Shown in pieces: positions 1 to 9,400 of a DNA stretch of 27,864 nucleotides. Source of the DNA: Thermoanaerobaculales bacterium. Lineage in GTDB: Bacteria; Acidobacteriota; Thermoanaerobaculia; Thermoanaerobaculales; Sulfomarinibacteraceae. How positions within the stretch are numbered: position 1 is the stretch's first letter; each line of letters begins with the position of its first letter. The notes beneath the pieces are model-generated. The model had not been told where the DNA came from. It saw only the letters and a list, made by a program, of their open reading frames with translations, and made no database searches. Made by a program: the position numbers and the translations under genes. The DNA lies in contig JAOZPW010000008.1 in NCBI GenBank assembly GCA_029932545.1, positions 1 through 27,864 of the forward strand. Direction: 5' to 3'.

Positions 1-1
1 G

Positions 2-538
2 GAACTGGCCGCCGCAAACGAGGCCCTGGTCGATCTGTCCTACACCGATCCCTTGACGGGGATCGGCAACCGGAGGCGGTTTGATCAGATTCTGGAGACC
101 GAGTGGCGACGAGCAATCCGATTCGAGCAATCCATTGCACTGATCTTCGTGGACATCGACCACCTCAAAGGGTTGAACGACGAGTACGGCCATGCCGAGG
201 GTGACGAGTGTCTCAAAGCAGCCGCGTCGACAATCTCGGAGACTCTCTCTCGAAGCGGGGACTCGGTGGCAAGGATTGGTGGAGACGAATTCGCGGTAGT
301 CCTTCCCGGCACCGACCTCGAGGGGGCCCTTTTGGTGGCCGATCAATTGAGGTTTGCGATCGCCAATCTCGAAAATCGTATTGGACCGGCATCAACCAAA
401 CCCAAGATCGAGGTCAGTTGCGGAGTCGGCGCCATATTCCCCGCTTCCACCACCGATCCAGGAGTACTGCTGAAGGCCGCCGACACCGGCCTCTACAAAG
501 CCAAATTAGAAGGTCGAAATAGGGTCGCCGGCGGCTGA
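2..538 (+). CDS. Diguanylate cyclase GGDEF domain, 5' end cut by window edge
   Basis: The reading frame is open from base 2, so the true start lies upstream of the window and about 178 residues of the C-terminus are visible. The visible part is a complete GGDEF domain, which condenses two GTP into cyclic di-GMP. It begins with the family signature DPLTGIGNRRRFD, has the metal-binding segment FVDIDHLKGLND, and carries an intact GGDEF active-site motif at about bases 278-292. An RSGD motif lies exactly five residues before GGDEF and matches the RxxD inhibitory I-site, so product feedback is likely. The sequence ends shortly after the usual domain end (ADTGLYKAKLEGRNRV), so no EAL domain follows. 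Any sensory region is outside the window. Cyclic di-GMP commonly controls type IV pili, which fits the pilus genes downstream, but the link here is only by proximity. Confidence 0.93.
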   Translation, partial: ELAAANEALVDLSYTDPLTGIGNRRRFDQILETEWRRAIRFEQSIALIFVDIDHLKGLNDEYGHAEGDECLKAAASTISETLSRSGDSVARIGGDEFAVVLPGTDLEGALLVADQLRFAIANLENRIGPASTKPKIEVSCGVGAIFPASTTDPGVLLKAADTGLYKAKLEGRNRVAGG

Positions 539-581
539 CAGTCTCCCCCTTCGATGGTAGAGTGGCTCTGAGGGCAGGAAC

Positions 582-1343
582 ATGACATACAAAGGAATCC
601 TTGGACTTGCGTTCGTAGTTGTATTGGGGACCACCCTGATCGTATCTGCAGCAGACGCCCCAATCCTGGTATTCAAAGACGGGTCAGCGATCGAGGCCGT
701 CTCCCTGTCGGTCGTTCGAGGTTCGGTCGTCGTCGAGTTGGCTGATGGGAGATATCAACAATTTGACAAACGATACATCGATCTCCAAGCCTCCGGCCTG
801 GTTCCCGACAAGGCGCAATCCTCCGCGCCGGCCTCGCCAAAAAGACTCGCTCCTAAGCTCGTCATGCCGAGTAATGAGATCAACAACGAAAGTATTGTCA
901 TTACGGATCAGGACGTCGGTCATGTCAAACCGTCCACCGACAGGACATCCGGGCAGGATGATGAGGAGGAACCGCAAAGCGACGCCCCGGGCATCATCCC
1001 GCTGAGAATTTCGGGAATCCAGCATTCCGAATACGACGGCGGTGTGACTGTCATCGGAACGGTGACGAACGATGGAATATTCGACCTGGAAAAGACGACA
1101 GTGACCGGCTTTGCAGTCGATGCCGAAGGCAATATTCTCGGGCAGGGCAGTGTCGGTCTCGCTTCATTGCTCACCCAGGGCTCTTCCAGGAGTTTTTCGG
1201 TGATGATTCCGGTAACCGGTACCATCGATGCCGTCCGTGTCTCGGCCTCTGCCGCCCAAGCCAGGCCTGAAAGTTCGGGGCCTGAAGTGGCCGGCAATCC
1301 TCTGGACACCGAAGACGAGGCCTCCGCCGACAGCGCCGGCTGA
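582..1343 (+). CDS. Secreted/periplasmic protein with C-terminal FxLYD-like domain
   Basis: This 253-aa protein has a clear signal peptide (residues 1-26, cleavage near SAADA). Residues 28-75 form a small region (PILVFKDGSAIEA... FDKRYIDLQASGLV) resembling short beta-rich domains that read like 'make this key/field visible' modules in other envelope proteins; I cannot name it. Residues about 76-138 are low-complexity and acidic. Residues about 145-212 (GIQHSEYDGGVTVIGTVTND...) resemble the FxLYD/DUF3426 fold, an immunoglobulin-like module seen in envelope proteins. The ATG at 582 is preceded by AGGA about 6 nt upstream. It starts 43 nt after the GGDEF gene and may be co-transcribed with it. 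No enzyme motif is visible, so a structural or binding role in the envelope is the most one can say. Confidence 0.8.
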   Translation: MTYKGILGLAFVVVLGTTLIVSAADAPILVFKDGSAIEAVSLSVVRGSVVVELADGRYQQFDKRYIDLQASGLVPDKAQSSAPASPKRLAPKLVMPSNEINNESIVITDQDVGHVKPSTDRTSGQDDEEEPQSDAPGIIPLRISGIQHSEYDGGVTVIGTVTNDGIFDLEKTTVTGFAVDAEGNILGQGSVGLASLLTQGSSRSFSVMIPVTGTIDAVRVSASAAQARPESSGPEVAGNPLDTEDEASADSAG

Positions 1344-1470
1344 GGTTGGATGACCGGTTCCTGCAATGGGCCCCTCCGTCTCAGGTCATTCAGTGAATGT
1401 TTCACCCAGCCCTGGACCAATAGAACCCGTAAAGGGAATCTCGGTATTCCTCGATTCCGGAGAAACATCC

Positions 1471-2748
1471 ATGACCCGGCGGCTCTTTCAGGAACGGGTC
1501 GCTGCGGTCGTCGTTCTATTCCTCCTGATCGGCTTCGTCCTTCAGTACTGGATTTACAGCCGATCCAGCTTTTGGTTGGAACCCGAAGGACACCTCGGCG
1601 ATCTCCTGCTGGTGACCGTCGCAATCGCTGTAGTCCTATTTGCCGTCATGCTCTGGAGATGGCGGTCCTTGCGCCGGGAATATGCCTTGCGGAGTCAGCT
1701 TGATAGACAGCTCCACCTCCTCAAGGAATCAGTTGAGACGATGGAAATAGGCATCACAATCACGGACATCGACGGCCGGGTCCTTTTCGTCAATCAGGCG
1801 GAAGCAGAAATGCACGGCTCGGAGGTCGACAATATCGTGGGTCGGCGTCTCACAACCCCAGGAACCATGGGTGGCGAACCCGGAGAGGAATTTGCCAATA
1901 TCCTCATAGAGGGTCATTCGAAAAGAGAGACAATCCATACCAGGACCGACGGCCGGGAGTTTCCCGTACAACTAATCTCCAATGCCGTCCTTGACTCATC
2001 CAGAACTCCGATCGGCGTCGTTACCAGTTGTGAGGACATCAGCGACCGAAAGCGGACGGAATGCGAACTCGTGGACCATCGTCGACAGCTTCGGGGACTG
2101 GCCCTTCACCTCGAAAACCTCAGAGACAAGGAACGTTCCCAGATCGCTCACGAGATCCACAACGATCTCGGCGCCGCCTTGACCGTGCTCAAGATCAACC
2201 TGGCCCTGATCGAAGGTGATTTGGCCCGGAGTGAGAGCGAACAACTGGACCGGGCACACCGGATGTCCGAGGATATCGACGGCATGATTGATTTGATTCG
2301 CAGTATTAGCCGACAACTGCGGCCGTTCCTGCTCGACGACGTTGGTCTGAACGCCGCCGTCGAAGCGCTCGCTGAAGATCTTCAGCGAAAGACGTCCGTT
2401 GTATTCGACCTGAAACTCCCGGCCGCTGAACCGGTGTTGCACGCCGAGGAAAAGGAGACCCTTTTTCGAGCCTTTCAGGAGGGGGCGACCAACTGCCTCC
2501 GCCACGCGGAAGCCACCAGGATCTGGACAACGATTGAAACGACCGATGATCGGATCACGATGGAGACCACCGATGATGGAGTTGGCCTGAAAACGGATCC
2601 CTTGAAATCGCCTTCGGCCTTCGGCCTGCTCGGTCTCCAGGAACGAGTGCGAAATCTCCAGGGCGAGATGACGGTTGGGCCATCAACCCACGGTGCAGGG
2701 ACAACACTGAAAGTTACCCTCCCCAGGATTCGAGGAGGTCAACGATGA
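1471..2748 (+). CDS. Sensor histidine kinase, NarX/DesK (HisKA_3) type with PAS domain
   Basis: The ATG at 1471 is chosen over an upstream in-frame ATG at 1366 because GGAGA lies about 7 nt before it and the N-terminal membrane helix then starts properly. The protein is 425 aa. It has two membrane helices (about residues 10-28 and 44-62) enclosing a very short periplasmic loop, a PAS domain (about 86-200; ETMEIGITITDIDGRVLFVN), a HisKA_3 dimerisation box with the probable phospho-acceptor His230 (ERSQIAHEIHNDLGAAL), and a HATPase domain with the N-box EGATNCLRH (Asn341), DDGVGLK and a C-terminal GLLGLQERV motif. It autophosphorylates and passes the phosphate to the overlapping response regulator. 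The tiny periplasmic loop suggests that the PAS domain or the membrane is the sensor. The signal is unknown. Confidence 0.93.
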   Translation: MTRRLFQERVAAVVVLFLLIGFVLQYWIYSRSSFWLEPEGHLGDLLLVTVAIAVVLFAVMLWRWRSLRREYALRSQLDRQLHLLKESVETMEIGITITDIDGRVLFVNQAEAEMHGSEVDNIVGRRLTTPGTMGGEPGEEFANILIEGHSKRETIHTRTDGREFPVQLISNAVLDSSRTPIGVVTSCEDISDRKRTECELVDHRRQLRGLALHLENLRDKERSQIAHEIHNDLGAALTVLKINLALIEGDLARSESEQLDRAHRMSEDIDGMIDLIRSISRQLRPFLLDDVGLNAAVEALAEDLQRKTSVVFDLKLPAAEPVLHAEEKETLFRAFQEGATNCLRHAEATRIWTTIETTDDRITMETTDDGVGLKTDPLKSPSAFGLLGLQERVRNLQGEMTVGPSTHGAGTTLKVTLPRIRGGQR

Positions 2749-3377
2749 TCACCGTCCTGGTCACCGACGACCACACGATCTTTCGCCGAGGATTGTCGGA
2801 GATCCTCGACCAAACGCCGGACATTTCCGTCGCAGGAGAGGCCCAAGATGGGGCCGAGGCCCTGGAACTTCTGCGAGACCGCCCCTTCGATGTAATAGTC
2901 CTCGACATTCAAATGCCGGGGCGGGGCGGCCTCGAGATCCTCAAGGAGGTCAGACGCCTCTATCCTGATGTCGCCGTCTTGATCTTGAGCATGCACCCTG
3001 TTGACCAATACGCCGTCAGGGCCGTCAAGGCTGGAGCCTTGGGATACCTCACCAAGGAACGCACACCCTATGAGTTGATCGACGCCATCCGAACCGTGGC
3101 AGCCGGCCGCCGTTACATCGACGATACGCTGGCCCAGGAATTGGCCGAGGAAGTCGGTGAAGGTGGAGGAGGTAGGCCCCACGATCGGTTGTCCGACCGC
3201 GAGCTTCGGGTGATGCTCCTGCTGGCACGAGGCTCGACGGTCAGGGAAATCGCCGAGAACCTGTATCTCAGCGTCAACACCATCAGTACCTACCGATCGC
3301 GGATCCTCTCGAAAATGAAACTCCGCAACAGTGCCGAACTGGCCTATTACGCCGTCAAAGAGGGGTTGCTGGAATGA
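2745..3377 (+). CDS. NarL/FixJ-family response regulator
   Basis: This 210-aa protein overlaps the kinase stop by four bases (ATGA), which points to translational coupling and a cognate pair. The receiver domain (residues 1-120) has the acidic pair Asp8-Asp9, the phospho-acceptor Asp54 (VIVLDIQMPG) and the conserved Lys104 (GYLTKE). A LuxR-type helix-turn-helix covers about residues 147-203 (LSDRELRVMLLLARG...VREIAENLYLSVNTISTYRSRIL). It is a DNA-binding transcription factor activated by phosphorylation. The first gene downstream, about 280 nt away on the same strand, is a type IV pilus minor-pilin cluster, making that cluster a plausible target. In Pseudomonas aeruginosa the minor pilin operon is under a two-component system (FimS/AlgR), though of a different family, so this remains an inference. 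Confidence 0.95.
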   Translation: MITVLVTDDHTIFRRGLSEILDQTPDISVAGEAQDGAEALELLRDRPFDVIVLDIQMPGRGGLEILKEVRRLYPDVAVLILSMHPVDQYAVRAVKAGALGYLTKERTPYELIDAIRTVAAGRRYIDDTLAQELAEEVGEGGGGRPHDRLSDRELRVMLLLARGSTVREIAENLYLSVNTISTYRSRILSKMKLRNSAELAYYAVKEGLLE

Positions 3378-3480
3378 GGAGAGGCTCTCAGCCTGCGCTC
3401 CGACCCCAGCTCCCGCATATACCTTCGCATGCTGTGGTCTTTTCAATGACATATGAGTTGGTTATTTCATACACGCAAAG

Positions 3481-3486
3481 GGAGGA
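3481..3486 (+). promoter_or_regulatory. Strong Shine-Dalgarno-like GGAGGA upstream of cluster A
   Basis: GGAGGA lies nine bases before an ATG at 3496 that is in frame with the first minor pilin. Starting there would give a 68-residue prepilin leader, far longer than usual. The stretch 3496-3654 has clearly weaker G/C bias in third codon positions (about 57 percent by hand count) than the pilin body. The site may therefore serve a long-leader form, or be part of an untranslated leader. The rest of 3378-3654 shows no convincing promoter or terminator to me. Confidence 0.4.
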
Positions 3487-3654
3487 ATTTCCCACATGAA
3501 TCTTCACTGTTCATCGACATTGTTTTCACCCAGGGAGTACTTGTCGCCTCGGTTGTCTGGGGATATCTTTCTTGTCATGGGTTATCAGTCGTCCCTGCAC
3601 CGTCATACCCCAATCCAAGGAACCGGTTCCAGGACGGTAATTTTGCAGGGAGAG

Positions 3655-4158
3655 ATGGCGCCGCCCCCCCGCCGGGGGCCGACCGGCGCCCAGCGGGGCA
3701 TGACCCTCGTGGAGATCCTGATCGTGGTCGCCCTCGTCGGGATCGCGGCATTGATCTCGGTGGGCAACCTGCAGACCATCCAACGAAGATTCCAGTTGGA
3801 AAGCAGTGTTCGAGAGCTCACTGCGTTTCTTAACGAAGTTCCCAACCATGCCAGGGAGCAAAACGCTCCGGTATTCCTGGTCTGGGACGGGACCGCGCGA
3901 ACTTTCTCGATTGCCACGGATGCCGCTGCAACCAACGTCCTGGACAGCCTGGACTTTCCTCAGGAACTGACGATAACCGGCCCTGGCACACCCATTCTCC
4001 GTTGCGACGTCTACGGTCGAACCTTCATCGGCACCGCCACCGTCATGATGCCGGCCGTCCAGACAGTTTCAATCACGCATCGTGATACGCCGGAAGCTTC
4101 GGCGCCGACCTATGGACTGACCCTGTCACCATTATGGGCCGTCGAGGTTTCGAGATGA
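3655..4158 (+). CDS. FimT/GspH-like minor (pseudo)pilin, cluster A
   Basis: A type III prepilin signal is visible: a basic leader ending RG, then MTLVEILIVVALVGIAAL with Glu at +5 and a long hydrophobic helix. Cleavage and N-methylation by PilD-type prepilin peptidase are expected. The mature body (about 152 aa) has the GspH/FimT look (QRRFQLESSVRELTAFLNEVPNHAREQNAPVFLVWD). The protein would prime or cap the pilus in the inner membrane/periplasm. I chose ATG 3655 because it gives a 15-residue leader and codon bias improves from here. Its own Shine-Dalgarno (GGGAG) is only about 2 nt away, and an in-frame ATG at 3496 has a better one. The leader contains a run of seven C (3664-3670). It is the first gene of a five-gene cluster. 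Confidence 0.85.
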   Translation: MAPPPRRGPTGAQRGMTLVEILIVVALVGIAALISVGNLQTIQRRFQLESSVRELTAFLNEVPNHAREQNAPVFLVWDGTARTFSIATDAAATNVLDSLDFPQELTITGPGTPILRCDVYGRTFIGTATVMMPAVQTVSITHRDTPEASAPTYGLTLSPLWAVEVSR

Positions 4159-4172
4159 AACAGGAGGCGACC

Positions 4173-4658
4173 ATGAAGAAACCCATCATCCACTTCTCCA
4201 ACCAAAAGGGCGAGTCCCTGGTCGAAGTCCTGGTGGCGCTGGGAATCCTGTTGGCCATTCTCGTCGGTGTCCTCCAACTGTTCACGATGGCCCTTTTCTC
4301 GTTTCATGGGACATCGGCCCAAAGCGAGATGATGCGGCGAGCAGAAGCCGTCGTCGAGGTCGTACGATTGGTCCGCTCGTCAGGGATCTCGGGGACCAGC
4401 GGAATCCTGCCGCTGGCGGCGGGGACACGTCAACTCCCGGTGGCCAGTACCGACACTGGCTATGGCTTTTGGGGCCCTGCCGGTTTTGGAGTTATCGAAC
4501 ATGAAGCCAAGTACCGGGTTTCATATGCCATCAGCGACGGAGGCGCCGACTGGGTCGTTTCCGTCTTTGTCGAACCCAACAGCGCAAGTACGGGCGCAAA
4601 ATACCTGGGCTCCGTCGGCGGAAAGGCTGTGAGATATGCTGCCCGCGTTCCAAAGTAG
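4173..4658 (+). CDS. PilV-like minor pilin, cluster A
   Basis: This 161-aa protein has the prepilin leader MKKPIIHFSNQKG, followed by ESLVEVLVALGILLAILVGV with Glu at +5. The +1 residue is Glu rather than the usual Phe/Met, which is unusual. The LVEVLVALGIL signature and the gene's place between FimT-like and PilW-like genes fit PilV/GspI-type minor pilins. ATG 4173 is preferred over in-frame ATGs at 4134 and 4155 because AGGAGG sits 5 nt upstream; the upstream ATGs would also overlap the previous gene. Length fits the family. It should act in the pilus-tip priming complex with its neighbours. Confidence 0.87.
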   Translation: MKKPIIHFSNQKGESLVEVLVALGILLAILVGVLQLFTMALFSFHGTSAQSEMMRRAEAVVEVVRLVRSSGISGTSGILPLAAGTRQLPVASTDTGYGFWGPAGFGVIEHEAKYRVSYAISDGGADWVVSVFVEPNSASTGAKYLGSVGGKAVRYAARVPK

Positions 4659-4668
4659 GCGAAGAATC

Positions 4669-5778
4669 ATGGTAGAGCGAACCCCGCGTGAGTCAGGTTT
4701 CACCCTGATCGAAATCCTCCTGGCACTGGGTTTGACGGCCCTCTTGATGATGGTGGCCTCCCAGTTGATCGTCTCGATGAAACGAAGCTCCGACCGCATG
4801 CGTATCAGTGCCGAGGCCAACTTGCGAGCCCAAAAGGCCCTTGACTACCTCTCCATGAACATCCGTGGCGCAACCGACATGAATCCACTCAGTGGGAACC
4901 CTGCCGCCATCTTGACCTGGTACCAGCGCGGCGGCGCCACCACACTCCAGGCGACATGGAACAACGTCACGAATGCCAATCTCGCCGACGTCGGCACCGA
5001 TATTCTGACGATTGCCCGGCCCAACTCGAACATCACCGCCCCCGGAACAGTATTCACCTCAACCGACAATTCAGCCCCATCGACGTTTGAATTTGGCGGA
5101 GCCTGTCCCAGTTCGGCTGACAACCTCGCCCTGTTCAAGAGTCTGACGGGGAACGGCCAACCAGCCTTGCTGGTTGACGACACCGGCCTATGGGCCTTTT
5201 ACCAGATCACCGACTACCGAGATGGTGCAAACGCCGGTTCCTGCGCCGCCTCACCTCCTGTCATTCAGGTGACGGCCAATCCTGGTGCGGCCAACCTTCT
5301 GCAACCGGTTCCGGCGCCCGCCGCATTCCCCAGCCCACCGACCCTGATGCTCGGGGTTCAGTTCTACACATTCAGGGTGCGCAACGGGTGGCTCGAACAG
5401 AAACTGGGGCTCTTCGATCCAACGACCGACAACCCGGGAACCGCCTTCTCCCCCCTGATCCCCAACATCGACGATTTCCAGGTCGCATGGGCCTTCACCG
5501 ATGGAACGGTCTGGAACTCCAGCGCACAACAACTGCCCTCTGGGACTTACACCAACAGCGTACCGGCCCAGGGAACCGCTCAGACCTACGACGTCGTCAA
5601 CTGCAACGCCCTTCGGATCACCATCGTCGCTCGCTCCGGCGAAGAACTGGCTTGGGATCCGGCGGCGCTCTTCAGCAGGCCGGCGATCGAAGATCGGACA
5701 GGCGGCGGTAACGACCGTTTCTTTCATCACAGGGCAACGACCCTGGTGATGATCCGAAACAGGAATTTGCTCTTTTAA
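4669..5778 (+). CDS. PilW-like minor pilin, cluster A
   Basis: This 369-aa protein has a canonical prepilin signal: leader MVERTPRESG, then FTLIEILLALGLTALLMMVAS with Phe at +1 and Glu at +5. The long mature part (MKRSSDRMRISAEANLRAQKALDYLSMNIRGA) matches the PilW/GspJ pattern of a large C-terminal periplasmic domain. An earlier in-frame ATG at 4636 would overlap the preceding gene and adds an odd basic extension, so ATG 4669 is preferred. Two separated Cys pairs may form disulfides in the periplasm. The stop overlaps an upstream in-frame ATG of the next gene, showing a tight operon. Expected role: assembly of the pilus tip complex with PilV, PilX and PilY1. Confidence 0.88.
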   Translation: MVERTPRESGFTLIEILLALGLTALLMMVASQLIVSMKRSSDRMRISAEANLRAQKALDYLSMNIRGATDMNPLSGNPAAILTWYQRGGATTLQATWNNVTNANLADVGTDILTIARPNSNITAPGTVFTSTDNSAPSTFEFGGACPSSADNLALFKSLTGNGQPALLVDDTGLWAFYQITDYRDGANAGSCAASPPVIQVTANPGAANLLQPVPAPAAFPSPPTLMLGVQFYTFRVRNGWLEQKLGLFDPTTDNPGTAFSPLIPNIDDFQVAWAFTDGTVWNSSAQQLPSGTYTNSVPAQGTAQTYDVVNCNALRITIVARSGEELAWDPAALFSRPAIEDRTGGGNDRFFHHRATTLVMIRNRNLLF

Positions 5779-5792
5779 TGCTCGGAGGCACG

Positions 5793-6446
5793 ATGAATAC
5801 CAACCGTCAACAAGGCTCGGCACTCCTCCTGGTAGTGGTCATCATGCTGGTACTCAGTGGCTTGGGCATGGCAATGCTCGCCCTGACCGACAGCGACCGG
5901 GAAACCGCCAGCTGGAACAATCACGTCAAGGATGCGTTCTACGTCGCCGAGATGGGCCTTCGCGTCGGCGAGGGCATTTTGACCACAGCCACCTCAAACA
6001 ATGCCGATACGATTCTACAGCATGTATCCGTAGCATCGACCAATGTCGTCACGCCGGGCGTCCCGGTCTTCCCCCAGGCGCCTGCTCAATACACGACGGC
6101 CAATCTGGGCACCTATTTGACAGTTGGCGCCACGGAGATGGCCAACCAGGCAGTTCCGTTACCTGCCTCCCCGACGGGCCGGCCCCTGCCCAATGCCTTT
6201 TACAGTCTCTATGTCCGCAATAACCCCAACGATATTGCGGTTGCCGATAATAATGCAGCGACCAACGCCAATGAAGACGACGATTTCAGGGTCAACCTGA
6301 TCGCCGTCGCATGGATTGCTCGGGGCGGCCGGGTCCTCGCCGTCAAGATTTTGGAAGAGGAATTCTCCTGGTCAGGCGTCAATCAGGACCCGTCAGGTCA
6401 AAAAAGCAAAGACTCTGGTGGAACCGGCTCGGCCCTGGTTGGATGA
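5793..6446 (+). CDS. PilX-like minor pilin, cluster A
   Basis: This 217-aa protein starts at ATG 5793, which has GGAGG 5 nt upstream; an in-frame ATG at 5778 lacks this. The N-terminus (QQGSALLLVVVIMLVLSGLG, then MAMLALTDSDRETASWNNHV and AFYVAEMGL) matches the PilX N-terminal domain: Gly before a hydrophobic helix, no Glu5, and an (A/F)xxAE(M/A)GL motif. PilX-type proteins sit in the pilus tip complex and are usually encoded directly before pilY1, as here. The C-terminal part is unremarkable, with an Asn/Asp-rich stretch (ADNNAATNANEDDD). Confidence 0.86.
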   Translation: MNTNRQQGSALLLVVVIMLVLSGLGMAMLALTDSDRETASWNNHVKDAFYVAEMGLRVGEGILTTATSNNADTILQHVSVASTNVVTPGVPVFPQAPAQYTTANLGTYLTVGATEMANQAVPLPASPTGRPLPNAFYSLYVRNNPNDIAVADNNAATNANEDDDFRVNLIAVAWIARGGRVLAVKILEEEFSWSGVNQDPSGQKSKDSGGTGSALVG

Positions 6447-6460
6447 AAGAGAGGTAGACC

Positions 6461-9400
6461 ATGTCGTATTCACGATCCCGTCATTCGCTCGAAGGCAATA
6501 GTATTCAATACATTTCGTTGGGAGTGCGGGCCTTCGCTTCACTTATCCTCGCAGTGCTGATCCTGGCCCCGGGCCCAGTACCGGCGCACGCCGACGACAA
6601 CCGCTACGACATCATGCGATTGGTCACAACCCAGTGGATCAAACCCTACATGTATATTGCACTGGACAGGTCCGGCTCGATGCACATGACCTTCGACCAG
6701 AGTTACAACAGCTATCAACGCTGGTATTTCGACGACGGCGGTAGTATAGACGGCTATATCAGCCTCAAGGACGACTGGACTCATGACTGGCGTGGGATCG
6801 GGCAAGGCTTTTGGCTTCGCGCCGGTTTGCGTCGGTTTATCAACGAACCACCGACCTCGTGGACCTATGACGGTTACACGTGGCTGACGGGCTGGGTTGA
6901 CCAAAGCCACCCCGATAATATCTACCACCCCGGGGGGGAGCCTGCGCTCAGCAAAGGCCAGCTGATCGAGATCGTCAATTATCCGATCGAAGGCGTCAAT
7001 GGCATCTATATGGTCAGCCAGGCCTCCCAAAACTCGGGCGCTAATCCCGGCTGGCGCTACACCAAATTCATCAAGATGGACGTTGACGGTTCCTTTTCAG
7101 ATACGAATATCGTCTTCCCTCCTCTACCGACTGGAAACGGCGACGTCACGCCCTTCACCTTTCGCCGGGTCACCATGACGACGGTTCCATCAGATTTGGT
7201 GGCATCGGGCGACAGCGACAGGTCTCGCATGAACAACAGTCCCCGGGATCTGCTCTACATCGACCAGGATCTCGACGTTACTGCCGGCGACATCGTTCGG
7301 GTCACGGGGTTTTCCGATAGCAGAAATAACGGCACCTTCTTGATTCGCGAATACGTCAGCAACGGCAGCGGATACGACCGGTTCCGGGTCTCGAAGATGA
7401 CCGCCGGGGGCAATTTCCCCGACACCGCTTTTGAGTTTCAAGGGGTCGATGACTACAACGGCACTGCAGAGATCCTCTGGCTGGACTACGATCCAATGTC
7501 GGTGTGGTATTTTGTCAGCGCAACCCGGATCGCAACCGCCAAGAACGTCTGGGGCAACGACATTATCGTCTACGAACCGCTGGCAACTCCGGAGGGTGTC
7601 GATGCCGAAGGCAAGGAATACTACCTCTTCTCAGGCGCCGGTCCGACCAACGGCGCATGGTTGGAGTGGGAAGACAGCGGAGACAATGGCTTCGGAAAGA
7701 CCTGGCACAACTGGGCCGCAAGTTCCGGAGCCGCACCCGCCGGGGACCCCGCCTACACGACGACTCAATTGCCGTCCGGCATGGTGCGCCGTTTCGGCGA
7801 TGTCGCTCATCTCGGGCTGATCGAGTACTCGGGCGGTTGCAACGATTTCACCCCTACGGTCGAATTGGATCCCGACAGCCCGACCTCGGTCGTGACCCCG
7901 ATCGAGGCTCGCTTCAAAACCCGCGCGAACGGCGGCATCATACCCGGCGGTTCAACACCGACAAAAAAGGCAATCTCCAGTGGCGGCACCGCAATCGTCG
8001 CTGCCTACAACAACGACCCGCAAAACATGTGCGGCCGAACCTACGGCGTGCTGCTGATGACTGACGGTATCTCGAACTACTGTAACAACGGCTGCACAAG
8101 CAGCTGCTCGGGCGAGACGTGGGACTCCTGTCCATCGAACTATGGGAATTTCCCGGCCGGCGACTCCGACAACCTATGGAAGACCTCGGTCAGTGGCGTC
8201 GACCTTGAGATACGGACCTGGGCCCTCGGCATCAGTGAAGAGGTCGGCCGTTGCGAATTAAACTACACCGCCTACAAGGGCCGCACCGACGCATCGAGCC
8301 CCCACGGAGATGCGGGTTTCAGCATCGATGATGACCCCTACCTGGCCGATGGCGACACCGACGTCTATGACACCGCCCACGGCGACTACGCATTTTTCGC
8401 CTCAAGCGTCGATGAACTGCGGCAGGCCCTACTGGATATCATCTCGTCGATGGGAGTCGGCGACTACGCAACATCCTCACCGGCAGTTGGCAGCGGCAGC
8501 GGGACGACCCTGGGCCAGATCGGTTTCCTGGGATCCAGCGAATATCCCTCATGGGAAGGGCACCTCAGGGCATTCGACCTGACCCTCGACCCATCCGACA
8601 CAGACTACGAACTGTGGGATTCCGGCGAAGTACTGACCGACGCCACCACGCCCAACAACGGCTTCACTCGCCGTATCTACACCTGGGATCCCACAAACTC
8701 AAATGCCATCGTTGCCGTGGCTCCGGGTACTACCGCCGCACTCGACACCATCTGTGGTTCCTGCGGGATCACCGATGCAGTCGTCGATTTCATGCTGGGC
8801 AATGACGGGAACATCCCGGGCGGCAACACGGTCGGAACGGTCAGGCCCCTACAACTTGGGTCGGTTCTCAACTCCACCCCCGCGGTGATCGGTTCACCGA
8901 TTCGCTTCGGGTTGAACCAACTGCACGAGCATTCGAGTTTCGAAGGGACCTACGGAAGCCGCCATACCCTGGTGTGGATCGGAACCTCGGACGGCTCGGT
9001 GGCAGGCTTTGACCTGATCGACGGCGCCGAGATCCTACGCTTGATTCCGCCCAATCTGCTGTCGAAGCAGGTCGAACTCTACACCAACTTCTCCGCCAAC
9101 CCGGTCAAGAATCCACTCGGCCAAAGCGGTCTCCCGGTGGACCACATCTTCGGAGTCGCCAACTCCATTCGTTTTGGTGACGTCTGGGATTCAAACATCA
9201 GCGAATACCGAACCGTGATGTTCATCAGTGAAGGGCCCGGCGGCAACGGAATTCATGCCATCGATCTGACCCACCCCTATCCAGGCCGGACCATCGGTTC
9301 GGACACATACCCCGCAGACGCGAACTACGGCTACGGTGCGACTGGTGACCCACCTTTCAAGGTACTCTGGAGCAAGACTGCTGACGGCGCTGCCGGCACG

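Noticed and set aside
1393..1405. Palindrome GTGAATGTTTCAC upstream of the histidine kinase
   Set aside because: Only five paired bases with no promoter nearby; too common to call an operator.
3453..3833. Plus-strand frame overlapping the FimT-like gene
   Set aside because: Out of frame with the clear prepilin signal and rich in Pro/Arg from GC-rich codons.
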